Below are positions 35,765 through 45,116 of a DNA stretch of 64,000 nt, piece after piece. The notes beneath the pieces were generated by a model. The model ran no database searches. It was not told the DNA's origin and saw nothing but the letters and a program-made list of their open reading frames with translations. This DNA comes from Tahibacter harae (GTDB taxonomy: Bacteria; Pseudomonadota; Gammaproteobacteria; Xanthomonadales; Rhodanobacteraceae): contig NZ_JANFQO010000011.1 of NCBI RefSeq assembly GCF_024437735.1, positions 1 through 64,000 of the forward strand, read 5' to 3'. Within the stretch, counting starts at the first letter, position 1; each line of letters opens with the position of its first letter. A program made the position numbers and the translations under genes.

Positions 35765-36649
35765 ATGTCCGAATCCGCTTCCCGTCGCGGCGCCCTGCTG
35801 GCGCTGGCTGTGCTGACCCTGGTGTGGAGCTACAACTGGGTCGTCATGAAGCAGGTGCTGCAGTATTCCGGCCCGTTCGGCTTCGCTGCGATCCGCGCCG
35901 TGCTGGCTACCCTGGTGCTGTTCCTGGTGTTGCTGCTGCGGCGCGAATCCCTGCGCCCGCCGCCGCTGGGGCCGACCATCCTGCTCGGCCTGGCCCAGAC
36001 CACGGCCTTCCAGTCGCTGGTGCAGTGGGCCCTGGTCGACGGCGGTGCCGGCAAGACGGCGCTGCTGGCCTACACCATGCCGTTCTGGCTGCTGTTGCTG
36101 GCCTGGCCGCTGCTGCGCGAGCGGCCGGACCGGCGCCGCCTGCACTGCGCCGCCCTGGCCGGCGTCGGGCTGGTCCTGGTGCTGCGGCCCTGGGCCGGTC
36201 TGGGCGGGCTGAGCAGTGCGCTGCTGGCCCTGGTCAGCGGCCTGGCCTGGGCGCTGTCGGTGGTGATCGCGAAGAAGACCTTCGCCGACGGCAGCGTCAC
36301 GCCGCTGCGCCTGACCGCCTGGCAGATGGGCTTCGGCGCGATCGGTCTGTGCCTGATCGCGCTGTGCGTGCCGGAGCGGGCCATCGACTGGAGCGCGCCC
36401 TTCCTCTGGGGCCTGGCCTACAACGCCGTGCTGGCTTCCGGCCTGGCCTGGGTGCTGTGGGCGCTGATCGTGCAGCGGCTGCCGGCGACGCTGGCCGGCA
36501 TCGTCAGCCTGGCCGTGCCGCTGTGCGGCGTACTGCTGGCCTGGCTGCTGCTGGGCGAGCGGCCGGACCTGGCCGAGGCGGCCGGCATCGTGCTGATCGC
36601 CGCGGCGCTGGTCGGCATCAGCCGCGCGCCGGCGCGGGCTTCGTCGTAA
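35765..36649 (+). CDS. EamA/DMT-superfamily exporter
   Basis: A 294-residue membrane protein with ten predicted helices in two EamA halves (first WSYNWVVMKQVL..., second SSALLALVSGLAWALSVVIAKK). DMT/EamA proteins export amino acids, nucleosides or other metabolites; the substrate cannot be assigned. A TTATCAT stretch about 30 bases upstream may be the -10. It is convergent with the threonine/serine dehydratase gene, ten bases apart, with no terminator hairpin evident between them. Confidence 0.92.
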   Translation: MSESASRRGALLALAVLTLVWSYNWVVMKQVLQYSGPFGFAAIRAVLATLVLFLVLLLRRESLRPPPLGPTILLGLAQTTAFQSLVQWALVDGGAGKTALLAYTMPFWLLLLAWPLLRERPDRRRLHCAALAGVGLVLVLRPWAGLGGLSSALLALVSGLAWALSVVIAKKTFADGSVTPLRLTAWQMGFGAIGLCLIALCVPERAIDWSAPFLWGLAYNAVLASGLAWVLWALIVQRLPATLAGIVSLAVPLCGVLLAWLLLGERPDLAEAAGIVLIAAALVGISRAPARASS

Positions 36650-36658
36650 GGCCGCGGC

Positions 36659-37621
36659 TCAGGCGCCGAGCCAGGGCAGTGCGTCCAGGTCGACATTGCC
36701 GCCGGACAGCACCACGCCCACGCGCCTGCCGGCGAAGTGCTCGCGGTGGCGCAGGATCGCCGCGAGCACGGTGGCGCTGGACGGCTCTATCACCTGCTTG
36801 AGGCGCTCCCACACCAGGCGCATCGCGGCGACGATTTCCGCTTCGGAAACCGGCAGCACCTCGCGCACGTTTTCCCGCATCAGCGTGAAATTGATCGCAC
36901 CTATCGTGCCGCGCAGGCCATCGGCGATGGTGTTCGGGGTGATGTCGGTGAAGCGCTCGCCGCGGCGGAAGGATTCGTAGGCATCCGGCGCGCCTTCGGG
37001 TTCGGCCGCATAGACGGCTACGGCGGGATCGATGCCGCGCACCGCGATGGCGCAGCCGCTGACCAGGCCGCCGCCGCCGACCGGCGCGATCAGCGCATCC
37101 AGGCCGCCGCTCTGCTGCAGGAGTTCCAGCCCCGCCGTGCCCTGGCCGGCGATGACGCGCGGATCGGCGTACGGATGCACCAGGCTGGCGCCGGTTTCCG
37201 CGCGCACGCGCTCGGCGGTCTGTTCGCGCGCGGCAATGCTCGGGGCGCAGTGGTGCAGGGTCGCGCCGTTGCGTTCGATCGCAGCCAGCTTGGCCCTGAC
37301 CGCGCCTTCGGGCACGACGACATGGGCCGGAATGCCGCGCGTCGCGGCTGCCAGGGCCAGCGCCGCGCCGTGGTTGCCGGAAGAATGGGTGACCACGCCG
37401 CGGCGCGCGCTGTCCTCGTCCAGCGACCACACCGCATTGCAGGCGCCGCGGAACTTGAACGCGCCGGCGCGCTGCAGCTGTTCGCACTTGAAGAACAACT
37501 GGGCGCCGCTGAGTTCGTCCAGGCTGCGCGAGCGCAGCAGCGGAGTGACCTGGGCATGGGCGGCGATGCGTGCGGCGGCGTCGCGCACGTCAGCGAGGGT
37601 AACGCGGCTGTGAGTTTCCAT
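36659..37621 (-). CDS. PLP-dependent threonine/serine dehydratase
   Basis: A 320-residue fold-type II PLP enzyme. Lys56 in GAFKFRGACNAV is the Schiff-base lysine, SSGNHG binds the substrate carboxylate and GGGGLVSG the PLP phosphate. It should deaminate threonine or serine to the keto acid and ammonia. It lacks the C-terminal ACT-like regulatory domain of biosynthetic IlvA, so it is of the short, catabolic TdcB/serine-racemase-like type; hydroxyaspartate ammonia-lyase is an alternative. The start at 37621 is divergent from pepN, 71 bp between the starts. Confidence 0.91.
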   Translation of the reverse strand: METHSRVTLADVRDAAARIAAHAQVTPLLRSRSLDELSGAQLFFKCEQLQRAGAFKFRGACNAVWSLDEDSARRGVVTHSSGNHGAALALAAATRGIPAHVVVPEGAVRAKLAAIERNGATLHHCAPSIAAREQTAERVRAETGASLVHPYADPRVIAGQGTAGLELLQQSGGLDALIAPVGGGGLVSGCAIAVRGIDPAVAVYAAEPEGAPDAYESFRRGERFTDITPNTIADGLRGTIGAINFTLMRENVREVLPVSEAEIVAAMRLVWERLKQVIEPSSATVLAAILRHREHFAGRRVGVVLSGGNVDLDALPWLGA

Positions 37622-37692
37622 GAGCCGGCGACAATACAGCGGCCCAGGCGGGCGTGCTAGCCTGCGCGGCCTGTGCAGCACCGTTTCCAGCC

Positions 37693-40332
37693 ATGACTGC
37701 TTCCGACAACGGCGTGGTCCATCTCGCCGACTACCGCGCGCCGGCCTGGCGCGTGGAACAGGTCGAACTCGAATTCGATCTCGACATCAGCGCCACCCGT
37801 GTGCTGGCCCGCCTGCATCTGCGCCGCGGCGCCGGCGCGGCGCAGCCGTTGCGGCTGGACGGCGCCGGCCAGGAGTTGCACGCGATACGCCTGGACGGGC
37901 GCGCGCTGGAACCGCACGAGTACCAGCTGGATGCGCAGTCGCTGACCGTGTTCGCCGTGGACGACGGCGCCGTGCTGGAAACCGAGGCCGGCCTGGCGCC
38001 GGATGCGAACAGCGCGCTGTCCGGGCTGTATCTCTCCGGCAGCGCCGGAGCCGGCTTCCTGCTGACCCAGTGCGAGGCCGAAGGCTTCCGCCGCATCACC
38101 TGGTACCCGGACCGCCCCGACGTGCTCGCACGCTTCCGCGTGCTGCTGCGCGCCGACCGGCAGCGCTTCCCGGTGCTGCTGGCCAACGGCAATCCGGCTG
38201 GCAGCGGCGAACTTGAAGACGGCCGCCACTGGGCCGCCTGGGACGACCCGCATCCCAAGCCCAGTTATCTGTTCGCCCTGGTCGCCGGCCGGCTGGAGCA
38301 GATCGAGCAGGACTACACCACCGCCGACGGCCGCGCGGTCAAGCTGCGCATCTTCGCCGAGGCCGACGCCATCGACCGTTGCGGCTACGCCATGGACGCG
38401 CTGGTGCGCGCCATGCGCTGGGACGAGCAGCGCTACGGCCGCAACTATGACCTGGACGTGTTCCACATCGTCGCCACCCACGATTTCAACATGGGCGCGA
38501 TGGAGAACAAGGGGCTCAATATCTTCAACGCGAAGTACCTGCTGGCCGATCCGCAGCGCTCCAGCGACGAGGACTACGCCCATGTCGAGGCCATCGTCGC
38601 GCACGAATATTTCCACAACTGGACTGGCAACCGCGTCACCTGCCGCGACTGGTTCCAGCTGTCGCTGAAGGAAGGGCTGACGGTTTACCGCGAACAGCAG
38701 TTCAGCGCGGAGATGAATTCGGCCACGCTCAAGCGCATCGAAGACGTGCAGGTGCTGCGCCGCGCCCAGTTCACCGAGGACGCCGGCCCGCTCGCCCATG
38801 CGGTGCGGCCGGAACGCTACAGCGCGATCGACAACTTCTACACCGCCACCGTCTACGACAAGGGCGCGGAACTGGTACGCATGATCGCCGGCCGCCTGGG
38901 CGAGACCGCCTGGCGCCGCGGCATGGACGAGTATTTCCGCCGCCACGACGGCGAGGCGGCGACGGTGGAGCAGTTCCTCGCCGCGCTGGGCGATGCCAAT
39001 GGCGTCGATCTCAGTGCGTATCTGGCCTGGTACGCCCAGGCCGGCACGCCGCAGTTGCAGGCGCGCGGCACCTACGATGCGGCAGCGCGGCGCTACCGCC
39101 TGGACCTGCGCCAGCGCACCGCGCCCACGCCGGGCCAGGCGCGCAAGCAGGCGCTGCCGATTCCGCTGCGCGTCGCCCTGCTCGGTGCCGACGGCCGCGC
39201 CCTGCCGCTGCGGCGCGAAGCCGGCGCGGCGCCGCAGGACGAGTGCGTGGTCGAGCTGGACGCGGCCAGTCGCTGTTTTGAATTCGTCGACATCGACGCA
39301 CCGCGCGTGGCCTCGCTGCTGCGCGGCTTTTCCGCGCCGGTGCAGCTCTCCACCGACCAGGGCGCGGACGATCTGGCTTTCCTGCTGCGTTTCGAGAGCG
39401 ACGGCTTCAACCGTTGGGAAGCCGCGCAGCAGCTGGCGCGGCGCGCGTTCGAGCGCGTGCTCGGCGGTGCGCAGAACGTGCCCGAGCTGGATATCTGGTG
39501 CGACACCCTGGCCGGCCTGTTCGACGATGCGGCGCTGGATCCGGCCCTGCTGGCCGAACTGCTCACGCCGCCCGAACTCAACGAACTGGCGCAGCCGTGC
39601 ACGCCGCTGGATCCCGCCGCCGTGTTCGCCGCGCGCGAACGGCTGGAGCAAGCCCTGGCCCAGCGCCTGGGCGCCGCGCTGGAGCAGCGCCACGCGGCGT
39701 TGCTGAAGACCGAACGCGGCGGACTCGACGGCGCCGCGCGCGGCCGCCGCCGTCTGCTCAATCGCTGCCTGCGCCTGTGGCTGCGGCAGGATCCGGCACA
39801 GGCGCAGGAAATCGCCGCGACGCGCTATGTGCTGGCCGCCAGCATGAGCGAGCGCCTGGCTGCGCTGGCAGGCCTGCTCGCCGATGGCGCGGAATCCGGC
39901 GAGAAGGCGCTGCAGGATTTCGAGCGGCGCTACGACAACGATCCCGTCACCCTGGACAAATGGTTCGCCCTGCAGGCGACGATTCCGCGCCCCGACACGG
40001 TGGAGCGGGTCGCCGGCCTGCTGCGCCATGCGCGCTTCAGCCTGCGCAATCCGAACCGCGTTTCCGCCCTGCTGATGGGTTTTGCCGCGCGCAATCCGCT
40101 GGCCTTCCATCGGCCCGACGGCGCCGGCTACGTCCTGATCGAGCAGGCCCTGGCCGAGATCGACAGTCTCAACCCGACCACCGCCGCACGCCTGGCCACC
40201 GCGCTCAAGGACTGGGCGCGGCTGGAACCCGGCCGCCGCGCACTGCTGCAGGCCGCCTTGCAGCGCTTGGCGGCGGGCGCGCGGTCGCAGGACCTGGCGG
40301 ACATTCTGCGGCGTACGCTCGGCGATTCCTGA
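37693..40332 (+). CDS. pepN: aminopeptidase N (M1 metallopeptidase)
   Basis: An 879-residue zinc aminopeptidase, close to the E. coli length. GAMENKGLNIFN is the exopeptidase substrate motif, and HEYFHNWTGNRVTCRDWFQ... EGLTV supplies the HExxH-type zinc site (HEYFH) and distal Glu. Four domains of the M1 PepN type are expected. It degrades cytoplasmic peptides. A TAGCCT hexamer 29 bases upstream of the ATG at 37693 is a plausible -10. The divergent neighbour is the threonine/serine dehydratase gene. Confidence 0.96.
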   Translation: MTASDNGVVHLADYRAPAWRVEQVELEFDLDISATRVLARLHLRRGAGAAQPLRLDGAGQELHAIRLDGRALEPHEYQLDAQSLTVFAVDDGAVLETEAGLAPDANSALSGLYLSGSAGAGFLLTQCEAEGFRRITWYPDRPDVLARFRVLLRADRQRFPVLLANGNPAGSGELEDGRHWAAWDDPHPKPSYLFALVAGRLEQIEQDYTTADGRAVKLRIFAEADAIDRCGYAMDALVRAMRWDEQRYGRNYDLDVFHIVATHDFNMGAMENKGLNIFNAKYLLADPQRSSDEDYAHVEAIVAHEYFHNWTGNRVTCRDWFQLSLKEGLTVYREQQFSAEMNSATLKRIEDVQVLRRAQFTEDAGPLAHAVRPERYSAIDNFYTATVYDKGAELVRMIAGRLGETAWRRGMDEYFRRHDGEAATVEQFLAALGDANGVDLSAYLAWYAQAGTPQLQARGTYDAAARRYRLDLRQRTAPTPGQARKQALPIPLRVALLGADGRALPLRREAGAAPQDECVVELDAASRCFEFVDIDAPRVASLLRGFSAPVQLSTDQGADDLAFLLRFESDGFNRWEAAQQLARRAFERVLGGAQNVPELDIWCDTLAGLFDDAALDPALLAELLTPPELNELAQPCTPLDPAAVFAARERLEQALAQRLGAALEQRHAALLKTERGGLDGAARGRRRLLNRCLRLWLRQDPAQAQEIAATRYVLAASMSERLAALAGLLADGAESGEKALQDFERRYDNDPVTLDKWFALQATIPRPDTVERVAGLLRHARFSLRNPNRVSALLMGFAARNPLAFHRPDGAGYVLIEQALAEIDSLNPTTAARLATALKDWARLEPGRRALLQAALQRLAAGARSQDLADILRRTLGDS

Positions 40333-40564
40333 CCGCCCGGATACGGCGTTCGGCTGCGAAGCGCCAAACCGGCGGCGTTCGGTCGCGGCGGCCTGAGCCG
40401 GTGCGGCGGCACCCCGTCTGCGCGACGAACCTTGGGCCAATGCCGTCGAAGCAGGGGCCAGGCGCGCGGCCGCGGCGCGCCTGTTGTCCGTTCCGGCCTG
40501 GATCAGACGCAGTTAACAGCCGCGGCGTTAGACTGGCTGCGTTGTTCGCTCTGAGGTGACTGTC

Positions 40565-41422
40565 ATGCGCCGCGTCCTTGCCGTCCTCTTCGCCGCCGCC
40601 GCTCTTTCGGGATGCGTCAGCACCGGCTACTACCGTGACCACGGAGCCGCCGACTATTACTACGAGCGCGACGGCGGCTACGCCGGCCATGCCAGCTACA
40701 GCTATTACGGCGGCGGCTGGGGCTATTCGCCGTACTACAGTTACGGCGGCTTCTATCCTTCCTACGGCTACGGTTACTACGGCTATCCCGCGTTCGGCTT
40801 CAACAGCTGGTACGGCGGTTCCTGGTACTACCCCGGCTACGATTACTACGACTCGGTCTGGTGGCATCACCAACAGGCACAGGCGCGCCAGCGCCAGCGC
40901 GAATACCGGGTGCGCAGCGAAAACGCCGCGATCGCGGCGATGCCGCGTGCGGCGGGTCCGTCGCGCGGCGGAGCGATGACCGGGTCTTCCCGCTCGGGCC
41001 GCTTCGGCGCGCCGCCGGAGGCCGGCCGCAGCGCCGGGCCGGATGCCCGTTCTTGGCGCAACGCTGACGAATCGCGGCAGGTTAGGACAGGTACTGTCGA
41101 TCCTTACTACGGTACGCCGCGGCAACGTCGCGGCGTGGATGCGCCGGAGCGCAACGCGGCCCCGCTGGGCGGGCGCGAAGCCATGCCGCGCGGCGGCGCG
41201 ATGCCGCAGCGTCCGGCCGGCGGCGGCCTGATGCCGGCGCGCTCCGATCGCGCGCCCGCACCCCTGTTCCGCGGCGAACGCGCACCGGCGCCGATACGCA
41301 GCAGCGAGCCGGCGTTCGACCGTGCGCCCAGCCCTGCTCCCAGCTTCAACAGCCCGCGCATGGCGCCCAGCGTGTCGCCGCCGCCCCGGGCGGGCGATGG
41401 CGGACGCATCCGCGAACGCTGA
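40565..41422 (+). CDS. Tyr/Gly-rich lipoprotein of unknown function
   Basis: A 285-residue exported lipoprotein: signal peptide with LSGC lipobox (Cys20), then a region rich in Tyr, Gly and Trp (about residues 22-105, YGGFYPSYGYGYYGYP), a Gln/Arg helical part, and a long Arg/Pro/Ala disordered tail. No known domain. GAGGTGA lies five bases before the ATG, supporting this start over the GTG nine bases upstream. TAGACT at 40529 is a plausible -10. A strong terminator follows. The composition suggests a surface or adhesive role but nothing is proven. Confidence 0.78.
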   Translation: MRRVLAVLFAAAALSGCVSTGYYRDHGAADYYYERDGGYAGHASYSYYGGGWGYSPYYSYGGFYPSYGYGYYGYPAFGFNSWYGGSWYYPGYDYYDSVWWHHQQAQARQRQREYRVRSENAAIAAMPRAAGPSRGGAMTGSSRSGRFGAPPEAGRSAGPDARSWRNADESRQVRTGTVDPYYGTPRQRRGVDAPERNAAPLGGREAMPRGGAMPQRPAGGGLMPARSDRAPAPLFRGERAPAPIRSSEPAFDRAPSPAPSFNSPRMAPSVSPPPRAGDGGRIRER

Positions 41423-41425
41423 GCG

Positions 41426-41457
41426 AAAAGAAGGCCCCGCTGACGGGGCCTTCTTTT
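41426..41457 (+). terminator. intrinsic terminator of the Tyr/Gly-rich lipoprotein gene
   Basis: A 14-bp perfect stem (AAAAGAAGGCCCCG with its complement) around a CTGA loop, followed by a T-run, four bases after the stop. Confidence 0.93.
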
Positions 41458-41503
41458 TTGCGGAAATCTTCGCCGCGGCGACTGCCAGCTAAAAAACTGG
41501 CAA

Positions 41504-41527
41504 AAAAGAGGCCCCGCAAGCGGGGCC
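41504..41527 (-). terminator. intrinsic terminator of the 66-aa gene
   Basis: On the minus strand GGCCCCGC-TT-GCGGGGCC is followed by a run of six T after two bases. It lies 41 bases past the stop of the minus-strand 66-codon gene, a good sign that this gene is transcribed. Confidence 0.88.
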
Positions 41528-41567
41528 CGGATAATTCCGCGCGGGTCGGCGCGGAGGAGAGAGACGT

Positions 41568-41768
41568 TCAGGCGGTAAGACGGCCCAGCGCTTCATTCAG
41601 GCGGGCGATGCGGGAAGCCAGCGGAGCGACCAGCGGCTCGGCCTCGTTGGCGGCCTTCTGGTTGCGGATGCTCGCAATGGCGAGTTCCAGACGGCTGACT
41701 TCGATCAGCAGATCCACGCGCATGAACAGCGGATTGACCCGGATGGCGGTATCAGTGGCGATGTTCAT
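41568..41768 (-). CDS. 66-aa hypothetical cytoplasmic protein
   Basis: A 66-residue mostly helical protein (MNIATDTAIRVNPLFMRVDLL, then ASIRNQKAANEAEPLV and ARLNEALGRL). No signal or membrane helix; no recognised family. A GGGGA ribosome site lies seven bases before the ATG and an intrinsic terminator follows the stop, so a real gene is likely despite the small size. It lies alone between the Tyr/Gly lipoprotein and mnmG. Confidence 0.7.
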   Translation of the reverse strand: MNIATDTAIRVNPLFMRVDLLIEVSRLELAIASIRNQKAANEAEPLVAPLASRIARLNEALGRLTA

Positions 41769-41984
41769 GCGGCGTCCCCTGGATGCGATCTACTCAGATT
41801 TTGTGATGCAGTTCGCGTGCCAGTCGGAAAAATTTGCGCGGCCCGTCACGGTTGACATGATTTGTCCGGGGTGTGACGCGGCTGGTCGCTTACTGACCGG
41901 TATGGAATCGCCGGCCGGTGCACGACTAATTTCGAAGTTGTTCACGGTTTGCTAATGCGCCCCGGGGATACTCTGCGCCGGCGC
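41769..41984. other. AT-richer intergenic region, no gene
   Basis: The upstream region of the 66-aa gene continues for over 200 bp with lower GC than its surroundings and a TTGACA hexamer at 41849. No gene was found. A promoter for the small gene is expected here but no clear pair is visible. Confidence 0.4.
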
Positions 41985-41993
41985 AAATAAAAA

Positions 41994-42024
41994 ACGCCGC
42001 AGTTGCTTGCGCAATCTGCGGCGT
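41994..42024 (-). terminator. intrinsic terminator with no upstream ORF
   Basis: ACGCCGCAG-TTGC pairs with GCAA-CTGCGGCGT with one bulged base; the minus-strand product ends in TTTTTTATTT. No protein gene lies on that strand immediately upstream. Confidence 0.85.
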
Positions 42025-42146
42025 CTTACCGGTTACTGGCGCCCGGCACACGGTCCTCTTGGATTCCCCCTGTTCCTAAGACCGCCGGGCGCCAGCCTCT
42101 AACCCCTGAAATCAGCGCCACGCCACGAAACGGTCTTTGGTGCGTC

Positions 42147-42219
42147 CTCCCACCGACGCAGAGCCGGCCCCTGAATTCCGACTGTCAGCGTGCTCGCAAA
42201 CGCCGTGCGTCGGTGGGAG
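42147..42219. repeat. perfect 14-bp inverted repeat
   Basis: CTCCCACCGACGCA (42147-42160) pairs perfectly with 42206-42219 across a 45-base loop, just upstream of mnmG. It could be part of the candidate sRNA on the minus strand or of the mnmG leader on the plus strand, though the likely mnmG promoter (-10 TAGAAT at 42319) lies downstream of it. Confidence 0.8.
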
Positions 42220-42351
42220 TGCGAGGAATCCAATGCAGGCGGCGTGCCAACTCCGTCGCGTTTTGCGTTCAGATTCCGTCTTCCTGTCCTGCGCGGCGAC
42301 CCGCTGGCGCCCAGGCGCTAGAATTCCGCCACTGTTTCTGGACGCTTCCCC

Positions 42352-44226
<1,875 letters not shown>

Positions 44227-44228
44227 GC

Positions 44229-44265
44229 GCTGTGCCGCCGCGGCACAAGACCGCGGCGGCACAGC
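44229..44265. terminator. 15-bp hairpin between convergent mnmG and ompW
   Basis: A perfect 15-bp GC stem with a seven-base loop starts two bases after the mnmG stop. No T-run follows, so it may act as a transcription or mRNA 3' barrier between the convergent genes and not as a standard intrinsic terminator. Confidence 0.55.
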
Positions 44266-44326
44266 CGTCGACCGATTCACCTGTTGCGCCGCTGCGGCAG
44301 GCAGCGGTTTCCGGTACGGCGTTTCT

Positions 44327-44938
44327 TCAGAAGCGATAACCCACGGCGACGCCGTAAGCCAGCGGATCGATGCTGACCGTGCCCACCTTGGCGCCATTCA
44401 CGCGAGCTTCGGTGTCAATGTCCATCCAGCGCACGTCGATGGCGAGCAGCCAGCGTTCGTCCAGCGCGAAATCCAGGCCGGCGTGCGCCGCGGCGCCCCA
44501 GGACTTGTCCAGCGTCAGGTGCGTGCCGGCCAGCGGGCCGCGTTCCTCCACATCGAAGAAGGCCGTGTAGTTCAGGCCCAGGCCGACGAAGGGCGAGACC
44601 TTGCCGCCGCGGTTGAAGTGATATTTCACCGACAGCGTCGGCGGCAGGTGGGACACTTCGGCCGCCTTGGCGCCGTTGAGCCTCACATCGTGCTTGAACG
44701 GCGTGGCTGCGAGCAGTTCCACGCCCCAGGATTCGCCGAGGAAATATTCCAGCTGGAAAGTCGGCCGCCAGTCGCCCGAAACATCACTTTGCAAAGTGCC
44801 GCCGGCGAGGCGGCCGTTGTCCGAGCGCGGCTGCACCTGGTGTGCGCCGACCTTGAAAGTCCAGTCCTGGGCCTGGGCGCCGGCGCTGCCCAGCAGCAGT
44901 GCGAACAGCGCAGTGGCGGCGATCTTGCGTGTAGTCAT
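44327..44938 (-). CDS. ompW: OmpW-family outer membrane protein
   Basis: A 203-residue beta-barrel: signal peptide to about residue 23 (LLGSAGAQA), then HQVQPRSDNG, FLGESWGVELLAATPFKHD and PFVGLGLNYTAFFD, ending with the aromatic C-terminal YRF that directs barrel assembly. OmpW forms an eight-stranded barrel with a hydrophobic channel. In E. coli it is controlled by FNR under oxygen limitation; a perfect TTGATCCGGATCAA box lies 61 bases upstream here. Divergent from tex. Confidence 0.93.
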   Translation of the reverse strand: MTTRKIAATALFALLLGSAGAQAQDWTFKVGAHQVQPRSDNGRLAGGTLQSDVSGDWRPTFQLEYFLGESWGVELLAATPFKHDVRLNGAKAAEVSHLPPTLSVKYHFNRGGKVSPFVGLGLNYTAFFDVEERGPLAGTHLTLDKSWGAAAHAGLDFALDERWLLAIDVRWMDIDTEARVNGAKVGTVSIDPLAYGVAVGYRF

Positions 44939-44998
44939 GGGGCTTGCCTTGGGGTTGGGAAGATGTGCGCATCCTCGCAGTACCGCGCGTGGTGCCTC

Positions 44999-45012
44999 TT
45001 GATCCGGATCAA
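44999..45012 (-). promoter_or_regulatory. perfect FNR/ANR box upstream of ompW
   Basis: TTGATCCGGATCAA matches the FNR consensus TTGAT-N4-ATCAA at every fixed position. Its centre is 67 bases before the ompW start codon and 111 bases before tex, so ompW is the likely target of an FNR-type oxygen sensor. Confidence 0.75.
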
Positions 45013-45116
45013 AGCGCACCGCTCCCAGGCCAAAAACCCCGCGTCTGGCACTAGAATGCCGCTCCAGTACCGGGGCCGCCCCGGTGCTGCTGCTCAACCA
45101 GGAAGATCAGGTTTTC

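Larger units (their letters stand above)
41985..42240 (-). ncRNA. candidate structured sRNA with intrinsic terminator
   Basis: The 3' end (minus strand) is an intrinsic terminator: a stem of about 13 bp with TTGC-type loop ending at 41994 followed by TTTTTTATTT. Upstream on the same strand there is no reading frame before mnmG (plus strand), but two strong hairpins: an almost perfect pairing of the GGCGCCCGGC arms (about 42038-42095) with an apical loop containing GGA motifs, and a perfect 14-bp stem pairing 42147-42160 with 42206-42219. The combination suggests a transcribed structured RNA of roughly 200-250 nt. The 5' end and promoter are not defined; I could not match a known family. Confidence 0.5.

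Noticed and set aside
41985-42240. 6S RNA, RNase P RNA, tmRNA or SRP RNA
   Set aside because: I looked for their conserved sequence landmarks on both strands and did not find them; the region also lacks the usual fthC/zapA neighbours of 6S RNA.
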